DNA from: an uncultured Pseudomonas sp. | GTDB lineage: Bacteria; Pseudomonadota; Gammaproteobacteria; Pseudomonadales; Pseudomonadaceae | Direction of reading: 5' to 3' | DNA length: 64,000 bases | Assembly: GCA_943912755.1 (NCBI GenBank) | Contig: CALTWF010000004.1 | Coordinates: 58,275-122,274, forward strand | Shown here: in pieces, positions 1 through 8,522 of the stretch | How positions within the stretch are numbered: the first letter of the stretch is position 1 | Layout: every line of letters starts with the position of its first letter | Made by a program: the position numbers and the translations under genes | The notes under the pieces: model-generated | What the model saw: the letters and a program-made list of their open reading frames with translations, nothing else | Database searches by the model: none | Told to the model about the DNA's origin: nothing

Positions 1-966
1 ACCCGCCCGCTGGCCGGCGCGGTACAGGCCGCCGACCGCATGGCCTCCGGTGACCTCAGCCAGGACCTGGTGGTCGATCGCAAGGACGAGACCGGCCGCC
101 TGCTCGGCGCCATGCAGAACATGACCGAGCGCCTGCGCAGCATCCTCGGCGATGTGCGCAGCTCCGCCGACGCGCTGTCCTCGGCCTCCGAGCAGGTCAG
201 CTCGACCTCGCAATCGCTGAGCCAGGCCGCCAACGAACAGGCCGCCAGCGTCGAACAGACCAGCGCCTCGGTGGAAGAAATGTCCGCCTCCATCGCGCAG
301 AACACCGAAAGCGCCAAGATCACCGACGGTATTGCCGGCAAGGCCGCCAACGACGCGGTACAGGGCGGCAGCGCGGTGGGCGACACGGTGCTGGCGATGA
401 AACAGATCGCCGACAAGATCGGCATCATTGACGACATCGCCTACCAGACCAACCTGCTGGCGCTCAACGCGGCTATCGAAGCGGCCCGTGCTGGCGATCA
501 CGGCAAGGGCTTCGCGGTGGTCGCGGCGGAAGTGCGCAAGCTGGCCGAACGCAGCCAGGTCGCGGCCCAGGAGATCGGCCAGGTGGCATCGAGCAGCGTG
601 CAACTGGCCGAGCAGGCCGGGCAATTGCTCGGCGAAATCGTGCCGAACATCCAGCGCACCTCCGACCTGGTCCAGGAAATCACCGCCGCCTCCCAGGAAC
701 AGAGCAGCGCTGCCGGGCAGATCAATATCGCCATGGGCCAGATGAACCAGATCACCCAGCAGAACGCCTCGGCGTCGGAGGAACTGGCGGCCACCGCGGA
801 AGAAATGAACGCCCAGGCCAGCCAGCTTCAGGAACTGATCGGCTATTTCCGCTTCGAACAAGGCAGCACCGCCGTGCGCCATCCGCGCGGCGACAGCCTG
901 CCGGCCCCGGTACGCCCCGGGCCGAAGGCGCTGATCGATGAAGGCCAGTTCGTCAGCTTCACTTGA
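1..966 (+). CDS. methyl-accepting chemotaxis protein, C-terminal part
   Basis: The reading frame is open from base 1, so the ligand-binding and membrane segments lie outside the window. The first residues (TRPLAGAVQAADRMASGDL) are the end of a HAMP domain. A long methyl-accepting signalling helix pair follows, with the highly conserved hairpin tip IAYQTNLLALNAAIEAARAG that contacts CheA and CheW. The C-terminal tail ends in EGQFVSFT and has no xWxxF pentapeptide for tethering CheR/CheB. It is followed after 11 bases by cheW, then cheR and cheB, so this receptor probably feeds the dedicated pathway encoded here. The ligand cannot be inferred from what is visible. Confidence 0.95.
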   Translation, partial: TRPLAGAVQAADRMASGDLSQDLVVDRKDETGRLLGAMQNMTERLRSILGDVRSSADALSSASEQVSSTSQSLSQAANEQAASVEQTSASVEEMSASIAQNTESAKITDGIAGKAANDAVQGGSAVGDTVLAMKQIADKIGIIDDIAYQTNLLALNAAIEAARAGDHGKGFAVVAAEVRKLAERSQVAAQEIGQVASSSVQLAEQAGQLLGEIVPNIQRTSDLVQEITAASQEQSSAAGQINIAMGQMNQITQQNASASEELAATAEEMNAQASQLQELIGYFRFEQGSTAVRHPRGDSLPAPVRPGPKALIDEGQFVSFT

Positions 967-977
967 GCGAGGTGCCC

Positions 978-1481
978 ATGAGCCAGCCGCAACGAATCGA
1001 GGCGCAAGTCGACGCCATCCAGCACCTGAGCTTTCGCGTGCGCGAGGCCGGTTATGCGCTGCCCATCGCGCTGGTGCGCGAGATCATCGAGTACGCCGAG
1101 GTCACCCGGGTGCCGATGATGCCGGCCTATATCCACGGCGTGATCAACCTGCGCGGTAACGTGGTGCCGGTGCTCGACCTGGCCGCGCGCTTCGGCCTGA
1201 GCCTGACCGAGCCGGGCAAGCGCACCTGCATCGTGATTATCGAGCTGTCCCTGGCCGATGGCCTGCAGCGCATCGGCCTGGTGGTCGACGAGGTCGACGA
1301 GGTGCTGGAGATCGACCCGCGCCAGGTCATGCCGGCGCCGGCCTTCGGCACCGCGATCCGCTCCGACTTCATCGCGGGCATGGCCCAGCAGGCCCAGGAA
1401 TTCCTGATCATTCTCAACATGCTGCAAGTGCTGTCGCTGGACGATATCCGTCACCTCAGCCAGGCCTCGAAGGTCCACTGA
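978..1481 (+). CDS. cheW: CheW-type chemotaxis coupling protein
   Basis: A single CheW domain of about 167 residues couples receptors to a CheA kinase. The typical core GVINLRGNVVPVLDLAARF is present, followed by a VVDEVDEVLEI segment. The frame also opens at a TTG at 963 overlapping the MCP stop, but the ATG at 978 has a GAGCGAGG ribosome binding site at suitable distance and is preferred. It ends one base before cheR. The matching CheA is not in the window; gene order suggests it lies upstream, which is inference. Confidence 0.93.
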   Translation: MSQPQRIEAQVDAIQHLSFRVREAGYALPIALVREIIEYAEVTRVPMMPAYIHGVINLRGNVVPVLDLAARFGLSLTEPGKRTCIVIIELSLADGLQRIGLVVDEVDEVLEIDPRQVMPAPAFGTAIRSDFIAGMAQQAQEFLIILNMLQVLSLDDIRHLSQASKVH

Positions 1482-1482
1482 A

Positions 1483-2295
1483 ATGTCCGCCATGCCCTCG
1501 TTGCCGGTGCTCGGCGAACAGAACTTTCGCCAGTTGCAGCAACTGATGCGCGATGCCTCCGGCATCCACCTGTCGAACAACAAGCGCTCGCTGGTGGCCG
1601 GGCGCTTGTTGAAGCGCCTGCGCCACCTGCAGATCGACAACTACGACGAGTACCTCAACTGCCTGGCCTACCCGCAGTACGCCCGCGAGCGGCGCCTGGT
1701 GGTAGACCTGCTGACCACCAACGAAACCTACTTCTTCCGCGAGTACGCCCATTTCGAGTTTCTTGGCCAGTGGCTGAGCAAGCGCGGCGGGCCGCTGCGC
1801 CTGTGGAGCGCGGCCTGTTCGTCGGGAGAAGAGCCCTACAGCCTGGCGATGACCGCCGCCGAGCACGCGCGCGGCAACGAATGGTCGATCCTCGCCAGCG
1901 ACCTCAGCCAGAGCATGCTGGAGCTGGCCGAACAGGGCATCTACGACATGGCCCAGGCGCGCTACTTTCCCGAGGGCTGGCTGCATCGCCATTGCCTGTG
2001 CGGGATCGAGGACATGCACGGGCGCATGCGCGTGCAGGGCTGGCTGCGCAACAAGGTGCAGCTGCGCGAGATCAACGTGGTCCAGCCGATGCCGGAAAGC
2101 CTCGGCCAGTTCGATGTGATCTTCCTGCGCAACCTGCTGATCTACTTCGACACCCAGCAAAAGCAGCGCATCGTGCGCAACCTGGTCGAGCGCTTGCGCC
2201 CGGGCGGCCTGCTGTTCATCGGCCATGCCGAAAGTATCCATGGCTTCGACCTGCCGCTGCGCCCGGTGCGGCCCTCGGTGTTCGAGCGCTTATGA
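1483..2295 (+). CDS. cheR: chemotaxis methyltransferase CheR
   Basis: S-adenosylmethionine-dependent methyltransferase that methylates glutamates of chemoreceptors (270 aa, normal length). Visible motifs are TTNETYFFRE (about residues 78-87), the SAM-binding segment SAACSSGEEPYSLAM (109-123) and DVIFLRNLLIYFD (211-223), followed by LRPGGLLFIGHAES. The gene starts one base after the cheW stop and its stop overlaps the cheB start by four bases (ATGA), so the two are translationally coupled. There is no TPR extension of the WspC type. With CheB it forms the adaptation module of this signalling cluster. Confidence 0.96.
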   Translation: MSAMPSLPVLGEQNFRQLQQLMRDASGIHLSNNKRSLVAGRLLKRLRHLQIDNYDEYLNCLAYPQYARERRLVVDLLTTNETYFFREYAHFEFLGQWLSKRGGPLRLWSAACSSGEEPYSLAMTAAEHARGNEWSILASDLSQSMLELAEQGIYDMAQARYFPEGWLHRHCLCGIEDMHGRMRVQGWLRNKVQLREINVVQPMPESLGQFDVIFLRNLLIYFDTQQKQRIVRNLVERLRPGGLLFIGHAESIHGFDLPLRPVRPSVFERL

Positions 2296-3359
2296 TCGAG
2301 CGTTCCACTCCCATCCGCGTATTCATCGTCGACGACTCGGCCCTGGTCCGCCAGGTGCTCGGGCAGTACCTCGGCAATCATCCCGGCATCCAGGTGGTCG
2401 GCATGGCCGCCGACCCGCTCTATGCCATCGACAAGATGCGCCGCGACTGGCCCGACGTGCTGGTGCTCGACGTGGAGATGCCGCGCATGGACGGCCTGAC
2501 CTTCCTGCGCCAGATCATGGCCGAGCGGCCGACACCGACCATCATCTGCTCGACCCTGACCGAGGCCGGCAATGACCTCAATGTCCAGGCCCTGGCCGCG
2601 GGCGCGGTGGGGGTCTTCACCAAAGCCAGGCTGGGCCTCAAGCAGAGCCTGGAGAATATCGCCGGCAACCTGGTGCGCTGCATCGAGGAAGCGGCGAAAA
2701 CCCGGCCAGTGGCCCGGCATGCCTTGCCCTCGGCGGAAAAAAAAGACCTGCCGCCCGGCCCGGCGCTGCGCCAAACCACCGATCGAATCGTTACACTTGG
2801 CTGCTCGACCGGCGGTACCCAGGCGCTGGAGTTCGTCCTGCGGCAATTGCCGCCCGACTGTCCCGGCCTGGTCATCGTTCAGCACATGCCGGAGAAGTTC
2901 ACCGCCGACTTCGCGCGCCGTCTCAATGGCCTGTGCCAGATCGAAGTGCGCGAGGCCAGGCATCTGGATCGCGTGCACACCGGGCTCGCACTGCTGGCGC
3001 CCGGTGGCCTGCACATGCAGCTCAAGCGCAGTGGTGCCCACTACCTGGTCGAAGTGCTCGACGGCCCCGCCGTCAACCGGCACAAGCCCTCGGTCGATGT
3101 CCTGTTCCGTTCCGCCGCCCGCCATGCCGGCAGCAATGCCCTGGGCATCATCATGACCGGCATGGGTGACGACGGAGCCCGTGGCCTGCTGGCCATGCGC
3201 GAACAGGGTGCCAGCACCGTGGCCCAGGACGAGGCCAGCTGCGTGGTGTTCGGCATGCCCAAGGAAGCCATTCGCCTCGGTGCGGCCCAGTCCATCGAGC
3301 CGCTCAATCGCATGCCGGTGCTGATCAACCAGTTCGGCGTCAGTGCCCGCAATGGCTGA
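2292..3359 (+). CDS. cheB: chemotaxis response regulator protein-glutamate methylesterase CheB
   Basis: Receiver domain plus methylesterase/deamidase domain (355 aa), removing methyl groups from chemoreceptors when phosphorylated. Receiver: FIVDDSALVRQ at the N-terminus with phosphoacceptor D60 in LVLDVEMPRMDG. Esterase triad: S172 in GCSTGG, H198 in VQHMPEKF and D294 in MTGMGDDGA. The linker (about 130-165) is Arg/Pro/Lys-rich. The start ATG overlaps the cheR stop. Downstream of the stop lies about 150 bp containing a GC-rich imperfect hairpin (about 3395-3415) but no clear T-run, so read-through into the response regulator gene is possible. Confidence 0.96.
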   Translation: MIERSTPIRVFIVDDSALVRQVLGQYLGNHPGIQVVGMAADPLYAIDKMRRDWPDVLVLDVEMPRMDGLTFLRQIMAERPTPTIICSTLTEAGNDLNVQALAAGAVGVFTKARLGLKQSLENIAGNLVRCIEEAAKTRPVARHALPSAEKKDLPPGPALRQTTDRIVTLGCSTGGTQALEFVLRQLPPDCPGLVIVQHMPEKFTADFARRLNGLCQIEVREARHLDRVHTGLALLAPGGLHMQLKRSGAHYLVEVLDGPAVNRHKPSVDVLFRSAARHAGSNALGIIMTGMGDDGARGLLAMREQGASTVAQDEASCVVFGMPKEAIRLGAAQSIEPLNRMPVLINQFGVSARNG

Positions 3360-3513
3360 GCATTCCCGTTCCATCCTTCATGACCGCCCCGCGGGCGCTA
3401 CCGCCGGGCGGTGCGCGACGTCCGGGCGGCAGTTCAACTCAAGGGAGCAATAAAGCGCAGCGACGATTTGTCTTCACCCCAACGTCCAACCTACGCGACA
3501 CAGGCTCAAACCT

Positions 3514-4170
3514 ATGCTTTGCCGTTTACTGATAGCCGACGACTCGCCCCTGTTCCGCGCAGGCCTGCGAGCGTTGCTCGAACAAAAACAAGAATATGCC
3601 GTGGTCGGCGAAGCGGGCGATACGGTGACCACCGTGGAGCTGGCCGAGACGCTCAAGCCCGACATCATCGTGCTGGATATCGCCCTCGGCACGCTGACCG
3701 GCGAAGAGCTGCTGCGCGAGCTGTACCTGCGGGTGCCGGCCTGCACGGTGTTGATGCTGTCGTCACGCTCGGAGCTGGAGTTCGTCATGCACTGCCTGCA
3801 GCAGGGCGCCCATGGCTTCCTGCTCAAGAGCGCGACGGTGCAGGAGCTGGAGCTGGCCTTGCAGTCGCTGCGCGGGGGCGGGCAGTACCTGTCGTCGGCG
3901 GTGCTGCCGCTGGTGATCGGCCAGGCGGTGAAGCAGAACCGCCGGCGCCCGCAGGTCAGTGCGGCGATGCAGCTCACTGCGCGGCAAATGGAAATCCTGC
4001 GGTTGATCGCCCGTGGCGAGTCGACCCGCTCCATCGCCGACGGCCTGGGCCTGAGCGTCAAGACCGTCGAGGCGCACCGCTCGCAGATCATGCACCGCCT
4101 GCAGATTCACGACGTGCCGGGGCTGGTGCTGTTTGCCGTGCGCGAGGGAATCATTCGGCTCAACGACTGA
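3514..4170 (+). CDS. NarL/FixJ-family response regulator (LuxR-type HTH)
   Basis: Two-domain transcriptional regulator of 218 aa. The receiver has LIADDSPLFRAGL with phosphoacceptor D55 in IIVLDIALG, and the C-terminal LuxR-type helix-turn-helix contains LTARQMEILRLIARGEST and LSVKTVEAHRSQIMHRL. It is the last gene of the plus-strand signalling cluster and converges with the thioesterase gene, stop codons almost touching. Its location suggests it is the output regulator of the chemosensory pathway, or the partner of an unseen kinase; this is inference. No diguanylate cyclase domain is present, unlike the Wsp system. Confidence 0.9.
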   Translation: MLCRLLIADDSPLFRAGLRALLEQKQEYAVVGEAGDTVTTVELAETLKPDIIVLDIALGTLTGEELLRELYLRVPACTVLMLSSRSELEFVMHCLQQGAHGFLLKSATVQELELALQSLRGGGQYLSSAVLPLVIGQAVKQNRRRPQVSAAMQLTARQMEILRLIARGESTRSIADGLGLSVKTVEAHRSQIMHRLQIHDVPGLVLFAVREGIIRLND

Positions 4171-4171
4171 T

Positions 4172-4597
4172 TCAGTTCAGCGCGTATAGCGCGTTTTCCA
4201 GCGCTGGCGGGAAGCTCGCCGGCTTGCCGGTCGCGCGCTCGATGAACACCTGCACCACGCGGCCCAGCGCGTAGAGTTGCTGGCCGGACTGGTCGAACAG
4301 GGCCACCTCGTACTCCACGGTACTACCGGCGATGCGCTCGGCCCTGAGTCCAACCTGCAAGAGATCGGTGAAGGCTGCAGAGGCGTAGAAATCGCACGAA
4401 GAACTCACCACGAAGCCCACGGCTTCGCCTTCCTGTGGATCGAGCTCGCCACGGCTGGCGAGATAGGACTGGATCACCGTATCGAAAAAGCCATACACCG
4501 CAGCGCTGGCAACCTGGCCGTTGAGGTCGGCGTCCTGCCAGCGGGTGGAGATGAATTCGGCATGGGGAAAGTGTTCTATCTGCAACGACTCGGACAT
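4172..4597 (-). CDS. hotdog-fold acyl-CoA thioesterase (YbgC/FadM type)
   Basis: A 140-aa single hotdog domain. The N-terminal segment FISTRWQDADLNGQVASAAVYGFFDTV is the 4-hydroxybenzoyl-CoA thioesterase-like pattern, with the usual Asp preceding the long helix. The start is set at 4597 because GGGAGACTCCCC precedes that ATG; an upstream in-frame ATG at 4654 lacks such a site and would add unlikely residues. It converges with the response regulator gene, and the hairpin at 4661-4684 separates it from pckA. Substrate cannot be told from sequence. Confidence 0.85.
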   Translation of the reverse strand: MSESLQIEHFPHAEFISTRWQDADLNGQVASAAVYGFFDTVIQSYLASRGELDPQEGEAVGFVVSSSCDFYASAAFTDLLQVGLRAERIAGSTVEYEVALFDQSGQQLYALGRVVQVFIERATGKPASFPPALENALYALN

Positions 4598-4655
4598 GGG
4601 GAGTCTCCCTGGAGTGAAGTGGCGATGCTGAAGGATCCCGTCGGCAATGGCCAAT

Positions 4656-4689
4656 AAAAAACCCCGGCTCTCGCGAGCCGGGGTTTTTC
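4656..4689. terminator. bidirectional rho-independent terminator after pckA
   Basis: A perfect 10-bp stem (4661-4670 with 4675-4684, ACCCCGGCTC) closes a TCGC loop, flanked by a run of A on the left and T on the right, so it can act in both directions. It lies just beyond the pckA stop on the minus strand and upstream of the thioesterase gene. Confidence 0.9.
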
Positions 4690-4705
4690 TTGAAGCGCGG
4701 TCAGC

Positions 4706-6247
4706 TTACAGCTGAGGACCGGCAGCCTTGATCGCGTCGGAAACTTCGAACTTCTTGAAGTTTTCGATGAACAGCGAGGCCAGGCCTTTCGCTGCTTCGT
4801 CGTAGGCAGCCTTGTCGGCCCAGGTGGTGCGCGGGTTCAGCAGCTCGGTATCGACGCCCGGAACGGCCTTCGGCACGTCCAGGTTGATGATGTCCAGGTG
4901 CTCGGTCTCGGCACCGATCAGCGCGCCGCTCTGGATCGCTGCGATCACCGCACGGGTGGTCGGGATGCTGAAGCGCTTGCCGACGCCGTAGCCACCACCG
5001 GTCCAGCCGGTGTTGACCAGGTAGACCTTGGAGCCGAAGCCCTTGATGCGCTTGATCAGCAGTTCGGCGTACTCGCCGGCCGGACGCGGGAAGAACGGTG
5101 CGCCGAAGCAGGTGGAGAAGGTCGACTTGATGCCGCCGCCCGAACCCATTTCGGTGGAACCGACCAGCGCGGTGTAGCCGGACAGGAAGTGGTAGGCCGC
5201 CTGCTCGTTGTTCAGGATCGACACTGGCGGCAGGACGCCGGTCAGGTCGCAGGTCAGGAAGATGACCGCGTTAGGCTCGCCGCCCAGGTTCTTCTCGGAA
5301 CGCTTCTCGACGTGCTCCAGCGGGTACGCGGCACGGCTGTTCTGGGTCAGGCTGCCGTCGGCGTAGTCAGCGTGCTTGGCATCGTCCAGAACCACGTTTT
5401 CCAGCACTGCGCCGTGCTTGATGGCTTTCCAGATGACCGGCTCGTTCTTCTCGGACAGGTCGATGCACTTGGCGTAGCAGCCGCCTTCGATGTTGAAGAC
5501 AACGCCTTCGCCCCAGCCGTGCTCGTCGTCACCGATCAGGTAACGGCTTTCGTCGGCCGACAGGGTGGTCTTGCCGGTGCCGGACAGACCGAAGAACAGG
5601 GTCACGTCGCCTTCTTCGCCGATGTTGGCGGCGCAGTGCATCGGCAGCACGTCGGCGGCCGGCAGCAGGAAGTTCTGCACCGAGAACATGGCTTTCTTCA
5701 TTTCACCGGCGTAGCGCATGCCGGCGATCAGGACTTTCTTCTGGGCGAAGTTGAGGATGACGCAACCGTCGGAGTTGGTGCCGTCACGCTCTGGCACGCA
5801 CTCGAAGTTGGCGACGTTGAGCACTTGCCACTCTTCACGACCGGCCGGGTTGTACTGGGCCGGGTTGATGAACAGGCAACGGCCGAACAGGTTCTGCCAG
5901 GCGGTCTGGGTGGTCATCTTGACGGCCAGGTAGTGCTCTTCGGCAGCACCTACGTGGACGTGGGAAACGAAGTGTTCCTGGGCGTTGTTGAACGCTTCGA
6001 CACGGGCCCACAGGGCATCGAACTTGTCGGCGGGGAACTTGCGGTTGATCGGGCCCCAGGCGATGGCGTCCTGGGTGCTCGGCTCTTCGACGATGAAACG
6101 GTCAACCGGCGAACGACCGGTGCGGTGACCGGTTTTCACGACCAGCGCGCCAGTGTCGGCCAGCTCGCCTTCACCGCGGTTCAGTGCTTCTTTTACCAGC
6201 TCGTCGACGCTCAGATCGGTGAACACGGCGTTGTTGGCTTGCGTCAT
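4706..6247 (-). CDS. pckA: phosphoenolpyruvate carboxykinase (ATP)
   Basis: Converts oxaloacetate and ATP to phosphoenolpyruvate, CO2 and ADP, the entry step of gluconeogenesis from TCA intermediates. The 513-aa protein has the substrate motif GHRTGRSPVDRF (about 40-51), the kinase P-loop GLSGTGKTTLS (220-230) and the downstream Mg/nucleotide motif with DDEHGWGEGVVFNIEGG. The start at 6247 is chosen because GGGGAA precedes it; an ATG four codons upstream lies on that ribosome site. It is monocistronic, ending at the terminator 4661-4684, with a palindrome in its promoter region. Confidence 0.98.
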   Translation of the reverse strand: MTQANNAVFTDLSVDELVKEALNRGEGELADTGALVVKTGHRTGRSPVDRFIVEEPSTQDAIAWGPINRKFPADKFDALWARVEAFNNAQEHFVSHVHVGAAEEHYLAVKMTTQTAWQNLFGRCLFINPAQYNPAGREEWQVLNVANFECVPERDGTNSDGCVILNFAQKKVLIAGMRYAGEMKKAMFSVQNFLLPAADVLPMHCAANIGEEGDVTLFFGLSGTGKTTLSADESRYLIGDDEHGWGEGVVFNIEGGCYAKCIDLSEKNEPVIWKAIKHGAVLENVVLDDAKHADYADGSLTQNSRAAYPLEHVEKRSEKNLGGEPNAVIFLTCDLTGVLPPVSILNNEQAAYHFLSGYTALVGSTEMGSGGGIKSTFSTCFGAPFFPRPAGEYAELLIKRIKGFGSKVYLVNTGWTGGGYGVGKRFSIPTTRAVIAAIQSGALIGAETEHLDIINLDVPKAVPGVDTELLNPRTTWADKAAYDEAAKGLASLFIENFKKFEVSDAIKAAGPQL

Positions 6248-6290
6248 GAGATTCCCCATCCGGCACTGTGGCCGAGTGCTCCAAACGATT

Positions 6291-6317
6291 TGTAGTAGAT
6301 CTTTACAAACTACTACA
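6291..6317. promoter_or_regulatory. inverted repeat upstream of pckA, candidate operator
   Basis: TGTAGTAG (6291-6298) and CTACTACA (6310-6317) form a perfect 8-bp inverted repeat with an 11-bp A/T-rich spacer, 44-70 bp upstream of the pckA start. A dyad TTTGTA...TACAAA lies across its left half. The position suits a repressor or activator site for the gluconeogenic gene. The TTGT...ACAA arrangement recalls HexR sites but the spacing is wider than usual, so the regulator remains open. Confidence 0.4.
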
Positions 6318-6352
6318 GCGAAAAAAGTGGCCGGATTATGCCAGAAACGCCC

Positions 6353-6406
6353 AAAAAAAGTAGGGCCCTCCTGTCAGAACTGCGTCTTAAGCGCATTCGA
6401 CAGGAG
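6353..6406 (-). terminator. probable hslO terminator
   Basis: On the minus strand CTCCTGTC (6406-6399) pairs with GACAGGAG (6375-6368), with an inner TGCG/CGCA pairing. A run of seven T (6359-6353) follows about nine bases later. It lies between the hslO stop and the pckA promoter. The gap between stem and T-run makes it weaker than the pckA terminator. Confidence 0.5.
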
Positions 6407-6427
6407 AATTCCCTGTGCAGAAACGTT

Positions 6428-7330
6428 TCAGTGACGAGTATCTGACGGTGCGTCCACACCACCGCCAGCGAACAGCTGCTCCACATCGGCCACATCGAAG
6501 CGATAGCGCTCGTTGCAGAACTGACAATCGACCTCGATCTGGCCGCCATGTTCAGCCACCAGGGCGCGCGCGTCGTCCAGGCCGAGGCTGACCAGGGCAT
6601 TGCCGGAGCGCTCCCGCGAGCAGCTGCAACGGAACTGCAGCGGCTGGACATCGAACAGGCGCACGGCGTCTTCGTGGTAGAGACGGTGCAGCAGGGTCTG
6701 GTTGTCCAGTTCGAGCTGTTCTTCGCGGCTCAGGGTGCCGGCCAGGGTCGAAACGTGGGCCCAGCTCTCGGCGCGGTCATCGGCATCCGGCTGGCGATCC
6801 ACCGGCAACTGCTGCAGCAGCATGCCGCGGGCGCGCTGGCCGTCGGCGCTGAACCAGAAGCGGGTGCCCAACTGCTCGGACATGACGAAGTAGTTGGTGA
6901 AGGACTCCGCCAGATCGGCGCCATCCAGTTCGACGATGCCCTGGTAACGCTGGCCCTGGCGCGGGTCGATGGTCAACGCCAGCATGCCGTTGGGCATCAG
7001 TTCGCGCAGGCTGGCCTCGGCGTTGATCGCCTCGCCGTCATAGCGGGCGATGCCGCGGATCTCGCGTTCGCTGGAGCACTCGACCATCAGCAGCGGGACC
7101 GGGCCGTCGGAACGGGCCTGGAGAATCAGCAAGCCATCGAACTTGAGGGTGCCGACCAGCAGGGCGGCGGCGGCCATCAGCTCACCGAGCAATTGCGCGA
7201 CCGGCTGCGGGTAGGGGTGCTTTTCCAGCACACGGGCGTAGCTGCTTTCGAGGCAGACGAGTTCGCCGCGTACGTCGCGCTCGTCGAAGATGAAGCGTTG
7301 GGTGAAGTCGGTATCCGGCAAGTCGCTCAT
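6428..7330 (-). CDS. hslO: redox-regulated chaperone Hsp33
   Basis: Cytoplasmic holdase chaperone activated by oxidative unfolding. The 300-aa length is normal and the C-terminal zinc switch has four cysteines in CSC (C235, C237) and CQFC (C269, C272). The N-terminal domain has the expected LLGELMAAAALL and LMVECSSEREIRGIAR segments. The frame is open far upstream, but the Met at 7330 begins the recognisable family N-terminus (MSDLPDTDFTQRFIF), so that start is used. hslR lies about 200 bp upstream on the same strand, a heat/oxidative-stress pairing common in proteobacteria. Confidence 0.97.
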   Translation of the reverse strand: MSDLPDTDFTQRFIFDERDVRGELVCLESSYARVLEKHPYPQPVAQLLGELMAAAALLVGTLKFDGLLILQARSDGPVPLLMVECSSEREIRGIARYDGEAINAEASLRELMPNGMLALTIDPRQGQRYQGIVELDGADLAESFTNYFVMSEQLGTRFWFSADGQRARGMLLQQLPVDRQPDADDRAESWAHVSTLAGTLSREEQLELDNQTLLHRLYHEDAVRLFDVQPLQFRCSCSRERSGNALVSLGLDDARALVAEHGGQIEVDCQFCNERYRFDVADVEQLFAGGGVDAPSDTRH

Positions 7331-7532
7331 GGGAAATAAGGCTTTCTTGAAAGGGAAATGACGACGGAGGCCGTGGGCGTCCGTGCCGCCACGCCGCGAA
7401 GACGTGAGCGGTTCTGTCAGAAAGGGCGCTAGTTTAGGGTCATTCCGTCCCCGGTCCAAGGGATCGGGTGTGCTGGCGAGTACTGTGGTGCCTTCCGCCG
7501 CCCGCTGACCACATCCGTACGACGAATGGCGT

Positions 7533-7931
7533 TCAGCCCACCGAGTCGTGGAACTGGTGGATCTGCCGGCGCTGTTTCTTGGTCGGCCGGCCGTCGGTGG
7601 TGACGCCAAGGGCGCCTGCCTTGCGCAGGTCCGCCGCCTGTTCGCGGCGGCGGATGCTCTCTTCGGTCTCCTCGTACAGGGTCTGTGCCTCCGGCGCGCC
7701 CCGGCGCACGATGGACAGCGCCTTGACCACCACGGTGCGCTCGTCGAAACCGGTACGCAGGACGAACTCGTCGCCGATGCGCGGTTCCTTGCCCGGCTTG
7801 CAGCGCTCGCCGCGACAATGCACCTTGCCGCTCTCGATGGCGGCCTTGGCCAGGGCGCGGGTCTTGTAGAAACGCGCGGCCCAGAGCCATTTGTCCAGAC
7901 GCACCTTGTCGTCGTCTTGCTGATATGCCAC
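7533..7931 (-). CDS. hslR: ribosome-associated heat shock protein Hsp15
   Basis: Small S4-domain RNA-binding protein that binds free 50S subunits carrying nascent chains. The S4 motif is DDKVRLDKWLWAARFYKTRALAKAAIESGKV and the C-terminus is basic (RPTKKQRRQIHQF). Two starts are possible. The GTG at 7931 is preceded by GGAGC with good spacing and gives 132 aa, whereas the ATG at 7958 (141 aa) has no visible ribosome site, so the GTG is preferred. It lies upstream of hslO on the same strand and is divergent from rimB. Confidence 0.92.
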   Translation of the reverse strand: MAYQQDDDKVRLDKWLWAARFYKTRALAKAAIESGKVHCRGERCKPGKEPRIGDEFVLRTGFDERTVVVKALSIVRRGAPEAQTLYEETEESIRRREQAADLRKAGALGVTTDGRPTKKQRRQIHQFHDSVG

Positions 7932-8039
7932 GGCACTGCTCCGATGAATAGCGGTCATGGAACTGTACTACCGTAACTGACGGATGCAAAAAGTCCGCTG
8001 CCTGCTTACAGTTCACCGAATTTTCCCGGGTTGCCCATC

Positions 8040-8522
8040 GTGAAGACATTTGATCATTTGAGCGTTATCGGTTTGCGCGAGTGGGTGGCCTTGCCCGACC
8101 TCGGCCTGGCCGGCCTGCGCGCCAAGATCGATACCGGTGCCAGTACCTCCAGCCTGCACGCCACCGAAGTCGAGCCGTTCATGCGCAACGGCGAGCGCTG
8201 GGTGCGCTTCAATGCCCACCTGGGCTCGGTGGTGCAACTGCGGCACCGGCGCTGCGAGGCGCCGCTGGTGGCGATGAAAACCATCAAGAGCTCCAATGGC
8301 CACGCCCAGGTGCGCTATGTGATCCGCACGCCGCTGGCGCTGGGCGATCGGGTGTGGGAAGTGGAGTTCACCCTGGCCTGTCGCAAGGCCATGCGCTATC
8401 GATTGCTGCTCGGTTCCAAAGCCCTGGTACATGGCCAGCTGGTGGTCAACCCGGGGCTCAAGTATGTACAGGACAAGCCGGTGTTCCCGGCAACCATTAC
8501 CCCCTCCACAGGTGCTGCATGA
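8040..8522 (+). CDS. rimB: retropepsin-like protease RimB
   Basis: A roughly 160-aa retropepsin-fold protein (annotated as ATP-dependent zinc protease family) that in pseudomonads accompanies RimK. The catalytic-type motif is AKIDTGASTSSLHA near residue 30, followed by RFNAHLGSVVQLRHRR and LLLGSKAL. GTG at 8040 gives the family-like start MKTFDHLSVIGLREWV; a TTG at 8031 is the alternative. Its stop overlaps the rimK start by four bases (ATGA), so expression is coupled. Established work in P. fluorescens places RimB with RimK in control of ribosomal protein S6 glutamylation. A rimA gene is not evident upstream. Confidence 0.88.
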   Translation: MKTFDHLSVIGLREWVALPDLGLAGLRAKIDTGASTSSLHATEVEPFMRNGERWVRFNAHLGSVVQLRHRRCEAPLVAMKTIKSSNGHAQVRYVIRTPLALGDRVWEVEFTLACRKAMRYRLLLGSKALVHGQLVVNPGLKYVQDKPVFPATITPSTGAA

